From Thermoanaerobaculales bacterium (GTDB lineage Bacteria; Acidobacteriota; Thermoanaerobaculia; Thermoanaerobaculales; Sulfomarinibacteraceae), in assembly GCA_029938595.1 (NCBI GenBank), contig JAOZUP010000151.1, forward strand, positions 1 through 8,874: a DNA stretch of 8,874 nucleotides. The letters run 5' to 3'. The position numbers and the translations under genes were made by a program. The notes beneath the pieces are model-generated. The model did not search any database. It was not told where the DNA came from and worked only from the letters and a program-made list of their open reading frames with translations. Shown here in pieces: positions 6,220-8,874 of the stretch; positions within the stretch are counted from its first letter, which is position 1; every line of letters begins with the position of its first letter.

Positions 6220-7050
6220 GTGGAAGTACCCCGCGATCCCACCCGTCAACCGTCGAGAACGCTCGACGTATCGCTGGTGATTCCGGTGTGCGACGGGGCG
6301 GATTTTGTGGGCGACAGCGTGACTCGTGCCCGCAACTTCCTGGCTCAGCGCTGTCCGGACTTTGAGATCGTAGTCGTTGACGACGGCTCATCAGACGGCA
6401 CGGCCGCCAAGGTGCAACCCATGACCGACGACCGGGTGCACCTCATCACCCTGCCCTCCAATCAGGGCAAGACTGCGGCCGTGATTGCGGGTATGGCCGC
6501 GGCCAGCGGCCGCTGCCGCGTGTTTACCGACGCCGATCTTCCCTACGATCTCGAGGCCGTACCCTACATCGTCGATCTCGTCACGAAGGGGGGCTTCCAC
6601 ATCGTGGTCGGCGACCGCACGCTGCCGGAGTCGTGCTCACTCACTCGGACTGACGTGACACGCCAACTCAGCAGCCGCATCTTCAGTTTCTCAGTGCGCA
6701 TGCTGGTCACGGGGGGTCTCTTCGACAGCCAGTGCGGCCTCAAGGGTTTTCGCTCCGACGTGGCGGAGGCCCTGTTCCCACTGCTCACCCACAACGGTTT
6801 TTCGGGTGATGTCGAGCTTCTCTACATCGCACTCAAGCACAATCTTTCGATTCGCAGAATCCCGGTCCGTCTCCAGGGAAGCTCGCCCTCCACGGTCAAG
6901 TTGACGATCCACTCGCTGCCCATGCTCAGTCGTATTCTCGGCCTGCGTCGCAATTGGACCTCGGGCCGCTACGATTCCGAGGTGCTCAGCGGGCTCGGAT
7001 CCCAGGTCTACTGGCCGCGGACCGACGTTCCCGGACGGACGACATCGTGA
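6220..7050 (+). CDS. Family 2 glycosyltransferase, Alg5/polyprenyl-phosphate type
   Basis: 276 aa GT-A glycosyltransferase predicted to move a sugar from a nucleotide donor to a polyprenyl-phosphate carrier at the inner membrane face. Seen: the start strand DVSLVIPVCDGADFV (16-30), EIVVVDDGSSDG (49-60), LPSNQGKTAAVIAGMAAASG (78-97), the metal/donor motif TDADLP (103-108), GDRT (131-134), DSQCGLKGFRSD (169-180) as in dolichyl/polyprenyl-phosphate glucosyl- or mannosyltransferases, and GFSGDVELLYIA (193-204). There is no C-terminal membrane segment of the kind found in GtrB/ArnC-like enzymes, so it is probably peripheral. GTG6220 is chosen because the homologous core begins at about residue 16 and a -10-like box precedes it. 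Its TGA overlaps the next GTG (GTGA), implying translational coupling. Sugar and acceptor cannot be told from sequence. Confidence 0.92.
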   Translation: MEVPRDPTRQPSRTLDVSLVIPVCDGADFVGDSVTRARNFLAQRCPDFEIVVVDDGSSDGTAAKVQPMTDDRVHLITLPSNQGKTAAVIAGMAAASGRCRVFTDADLPYDLEAVPYIVDLVTKGGFHIVVGDRTLPESCSLTRTDVTRQLSSRIFSFSVRMLVTGGLFDSQCGLKGFRSDVAEALFPLLTHNGFSGDVELLYIALKHNLSIRRIPVRLQGSSPSTVKLTIHSLPMLSRILGLRRNWTSGRYDSEVLSGLGSQVYWPRTDVPGRTTS

Positions 7051-7868
7051 CCGAGGACGAACGACCGGACACACCGACGAACGCTCCCGGACAACGACCC
7101 GCCTGGCTCGAGATCGTGCGGGCCCTGCGCTGGCCGGCGGTGGTGCTGGCCCTCGGCCTCACCGGCTATCTCGCGGTCCACGAGATGGCGCGCACGGCTC
7201 GTGAAGGGGGTCGGGCGGCCACCGAGGCCGTGCGCGAAATCGGTGAGAGCGCCGTCGACATCGCCGCGGCCTTCCGCACAGGCACGATCACCAGCACCTT
7301 CATCTCTGCCATCCCGAACTTCGTCCCCGACGGCGGCGCACGGCTCGAGCTCGCAGCGTTCGAGACGGTGGAGACTCTGAGGATTACCGACGAGTTGCGC
7401 GTCGGCTGGGACCTGGTGTCGCTCGGAATGACGATGAGCGAGATCAGCGTCAGGGCGACCTATCGCTACCACCTTCGTCTCGACGAGCCGTGGCGGCTCC
7501 AGGTCGACGGCCAGGCCTGCGTGGTGCACGCACCGCGCATCCGGCCCACCCTGCCGCCGGCGATCGACACCGCCACAATGGAGAGGCGCAGCGAGAGCGG
7601 GTGGCTGAGATTCAACGAGGACGAACAGATGGACGAGCTCGAGCGAGGAATCACCACAACCCTGTCCGAACGGGCCGGGGACTCCGCTCACCTCGAGCTC
7701 GTGCGTGAACGCTGCCGCCACGAGGTCGCCGGGTTCGTCCGTTCGTGGCTGCTGATGGAGGACCACTGGCGCTCCGACCGCTTCCGTTCGGTAACGGTCA
7801 TCTTCGCCGACGAGGCCGCCGCGGAGCCGTCCTCCCTCCCGTCGACGCTCGTGCTCACGGACGATTGA
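7047..7868 (+). CDS. Membrane-anchored protein of unknown function coupled to the glycosyltransferase
   Basis: 273 aa from GTG7047. An open frame extends upstream to ATG6954 inside the glycosyltransferase gene, but GTG7047 overlaps that gene's stop as GTGA and gives a sensible protein. Residues 1-28 are polar, 29-46 (WPAVVLALGLTGYLAVHE) form one membrane segment, and 47-77 look like an Ala/Arg/Glu amphipathic helix. The rest (about 80-260) is a mixed alpha/beta domain, probably outside the cytoplasm, with TDELRVGWDLVSLGM (114-128), DEPWRLQVDG (146-155) and a C-terminal helix with ERCRHEVAGFVRSWL (221-235). It recalls DUF4230-type anchored proteins, but I would not assign it from sequence alone. 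Overlap with the glycosyltransferase suggests shared expression and perhaps membrane recruitment of that soluble enzyme. Confidence 0.82.
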   Translation: MTEDERPDTPTNAPGQRPAWLEIVRALRWPAVVLALGLTGYLAVHEMARTAREGGRAATEAVREIGESAVDIAAAFRTGTITSTFISAIPNFVPDGGARLELAAFETVETLRITDELRVGWDLVSLGMTMSEISVRATYRYHLRLDEPWRLQVDGQACVVHAPRIRPTLPPAIDTATMERRSESGWLRFNEDEQMDELERGITTTLSERAGDSAHLELVRERCRHEVAGFVRSWLLMEDHWRSDRFRSVTVIFADEAAAEPSSLPSTLVLTDD

Positions 7869-7955
7869 CGAAGCCGCCGCGGCCGCGCGCGGTGAATGAG
7901 GTGAAGGGCGAGGGGTGCTTTCTCATTCTTGAATTCATTCCCGACGCATTTTCTG
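7869..7955. other. Short spacer with degenerate GAATGAG/CTCATTC inverted repeat
   Basis: No gene. A GC hairpin CCGCG-GCCGCG-CGCGG (7877-7892) follows the stop of the upstream gene and could end its transcript. GAATGAG (7894-7900) recurs inverted as CTCATTC (7922-7928), followed by TGAATTCATTC. These are the same words as the arms of the 1218-1625 element, in a decayed form. Confidence 0.4.
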
Positions 7956-8045
7956 TCGCTATCGCAATCGCTATCGCAATCGGTATCGAAAAATCCGCCA
8001 CAGGGCCCCATTCGATAGCGATACCGATAGCGATACCGATAGCGA
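7956..8045. repeat. CGATNN-hexamer inverted repeat (long hairpin), copy B
   Basis: The left arm is 7956-7989 and the right arm 8012-8045, each 34 nt of CGATNN hexamers (CGCTAT/CGCAAT against CGATAG/CGATAC). Hand alignment gives 29 of 34 complementary positions, with a 22-nt loop (7990-8011). The design matches copy A (1504-1590): same hexamer, arms starting TCGCTATCG, right arm starting TCGATAGCGATA, loop of nearly the same length with different sequence. It ends 25 nt before the -10-like box of the CPBP gene, so its right arm overlaps the place of a -35 element and of upstream regulator sites. Confidence 0.88.
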
Positions 8046-8070
8046 TCAACAGCTGTGCACGCCGGAGACA

Positions 8071-8076
8071 TACAAT
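8071..8076 (+). promoter_or_regulatory. -10 box directly before the CPBP protease start
   Basis: TACAAT stands 6 nt before GTG8083, so a transcript would start at about the GTG. There is no good -35; 17 nt upstream the sequence reads AACAGC. No convincing Shine-Dalgarno precedes the GTG (only GGG touching it). Confidence 0.4.
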
Positions 8077-8082
8077 GATGGG

Positions 8083-8778
8083 GTGGCCGAAGACACCACC
8101 CTTCGTCGTCGCGCGCTGCTCGCCCTCGTGTTCCTCGCGCCGGCACCAAGCCTCGGCGTCTGGGCGGCCATGGTGGCGGCACCGGGTTCCGTGGGACACG
8201 GTGTGTTCCTCATTGCCAAGCTGTGGCTGCTGGTCTTTCCAGCCGCCTGGTACCTGCTGGTCGAAAAGGGGAAGCCGAGATGGTCGCTGCCGCGTCGGGG
8301 CGGAATGGTGGCCGGTGTTCTGAGCGGCGTGATCCTGGCCGCAGCCATCGTCCTCGGTGCGTGGCTGGGCGACGTCCAGCACATGGATTTATCGCCGCTC
8401 CGGGCGGCTGTGAGGGAGATGAACCTGGCCTCACCCGCCGCCTATTTCGCGGGCGCTGCGGCCTGGACGCTGGTCAACTCGCTGATCGAGGAGTACGTCT
8501 ACCGCTGGTTTGTGCTCCGCCAGTGCGAGGCCCTGCTGCCACCGGCGGCGGCGGTCATCGCCTCGGCGGCCGTCTTCACCATCCACCACGTGATCGCCCT
8601 GAACCAATACCTCGAGCCCGGGTTCACCGCTCTTGCATCGGCGGGAGTGTTCGTCGGCGGCATCGTCTGGGCCACGCTCTATCATCGGTACCGCTCGATC
8701 TGGCCCGGCTGGATCAGCCACGTGCTCGCCGATATCGCCGTTTTCGGCCTCGGCTGGTGGCTGCTGTTCGCGGGTTAG
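8083..8778 (+). CDS. CPBP-family intramembrane metalloprotease (CAAX/Abi type)
   Basis: 231 aa polytopic membrane protein. Hydrophobic segments are visible at about 9-31, 41-60, 74-95, 118-133, 152-173, 184-200 and 214-230. All three family motifs are present: EExxxR (E136-E137-Y-V-Y-R141), FxxxH (F165-T-I-H-H169), and HxxxD (H213-V-L-A-D217). These residues line the active site of Rce1-like glutamate-dependent proteases. In bacteria such proteins are linked to bacteriocin maturation or immunity, or to anchoring; no bacteriocin gene is seen here, so the substrate is unknown. The length is ordinary for the family. GTG8083 is chosen because no other in-frame start precedes it outside the hexamer repeat, and MAEDTTLRRR gives a short basic N-terminus before the first segment. 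The stop TAG lies inside a TTAGG repeat array. Confidence 0.9.
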   Translation: MAEDTTLRRRALLALVFLAPAPSLGVWAAMVAAPGSVGHGVFLIAKLWLLVFPAAWYLLVEKGKPRWSLPRRGGMVAGVLSGVILAAAIVLGAWLGDVQHMDLSPLRAAVREMNLASPAAYFAGAAAWTLVNSLIEEYVYRWFVLRQCEALLPPAAAVIASAAVFTIHHVIALNQYLEPGFTALASAGVFVGGIVWATLYHRYRSIWPGWISHVLADIAVFGLGWWLLFAG

Positions 8779-8874
8779 GGGTTAGGGAGTTAGGGGGTTA
8801 GGAGGTTAGGCGGACCAGCCCCATTTCGGACCTGGCAAGGCCCGGGAACCTCACTCCTCACCTCCTAACTTCCT
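8772..8874. repeat. TTAGG-type tandem array with inverted counterpart, running off the right edge
   Basis: From 8772 the sequence repeats GTTAGGG-like units at least five times (to 8810) with small length changes. GTTAGGAGGT (8797-8806) recurs inverted as ACCTCCTAAC (8860-8869), and CCTCACTCCTCACC (8850-8863) looks like decayed units of the same kind. The roughly 40 nt between contain CCCCATTTCGG and GGCCCGGG. The plan (G-rich TTAGG array right after a gene, inverted copy downstream) matches the ends of the 1218-1625 element. It includes the CPBP stop codon and is probably cut by the window edge. Confidence 0.65.

Noticed and set aside
7008..7766. 252-aa minus-strand frame opposite the membrane-anchored protein gene
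   Set aside because: Antisense shadow of a gene coupled to the glycosyltransferase by GTGA; composition is low-complexity.
7745..8323. 192-aa frame with an IAIAIAIAI run crossing into the CPBP gene
   Set aside because: It is produced by the hexamer repeat of copy B plus out-of-frame reading of flanking genes; the RYRYRYRYR frame on the other strand is the same artefact.

Overview
The window is GC-rich bacterial DNA (GC3-biased codons, many GTG starts). It carries seven recognisable genes and an unusual amount of structured intergenic repeat DNA. The gene content (orphan AmrS radical-SAM enzyme, soluble sensor kinase plus c-di-GMP enzyme, Alg5-like glycosyltransferase, CPBP protease) does not fix a phylum. 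The heptamer TTAGG and hexamer CGATNN repeats suggest an environmental, large-genome lineage such as Acidobacteriota; this is an impression, not a demonstrated assignment. No rRNA, tRNA, CRISPR array, integrase or transposase was found.

Layout: a GC3-rich open frame enters from the left edge and ends in an ATGA overlap with amrS (132-1223, +). Next comes a 408-bp non-coding element (1218-1625) bounded by an 18-bp perfect inverted repeat and holding a string of hairpins, the largest built from CGATNN hexamers. A GC hairpin (1624-1642) follows the end of a leftward two-gene signalling operon. That operon encodes a soluble REC-PAS-histidine kinase (3784-5280, -) and, 12 bp downstream, a REC-PAS-GGDEF-EAL c-di-GMP enzyme (1645-3771, -). 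The 444 bp upstream hold three TGTAC-centred sites about 30 bp apart and a 183-bp foldback element (5545-5727) flanked by TA. A RidA-superfamily gene (5725-6132, -) is divergent from a glycosyltransferase (6220-7050, +). The glycosyltransferase overlaps a membrane-anchored protein of unknown function (7047-7868, +) by GTGA. A second CGATNN hairpin (7956-8045) precedes a CPBP intramembrane protease (8083-8778, +). A TTAGG-type repeat with an inverted counterpart then runs to the right edge.

How the genes may work together: the kinase and the c-di-GMP enzyme look like one pathway. The kinase histidine (H280) could phosphorylate the REC aspartate (D69) of the bifunctional enzyme; the kinase's own REC has Glu in place of the acceptor Asp. 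The glycosyltransferase and its overlapping partner probably act together at the membrane.

The most unusual signals are the repeats. In three places (amrS, ridA, CPBP gene) the stop codon of a gene lies inside the terminal sequence of a repeat element. Three GTG-started genes have a -10-like hexamer only 6-8 nt before the start codon, which suggests leaderless transcripts.
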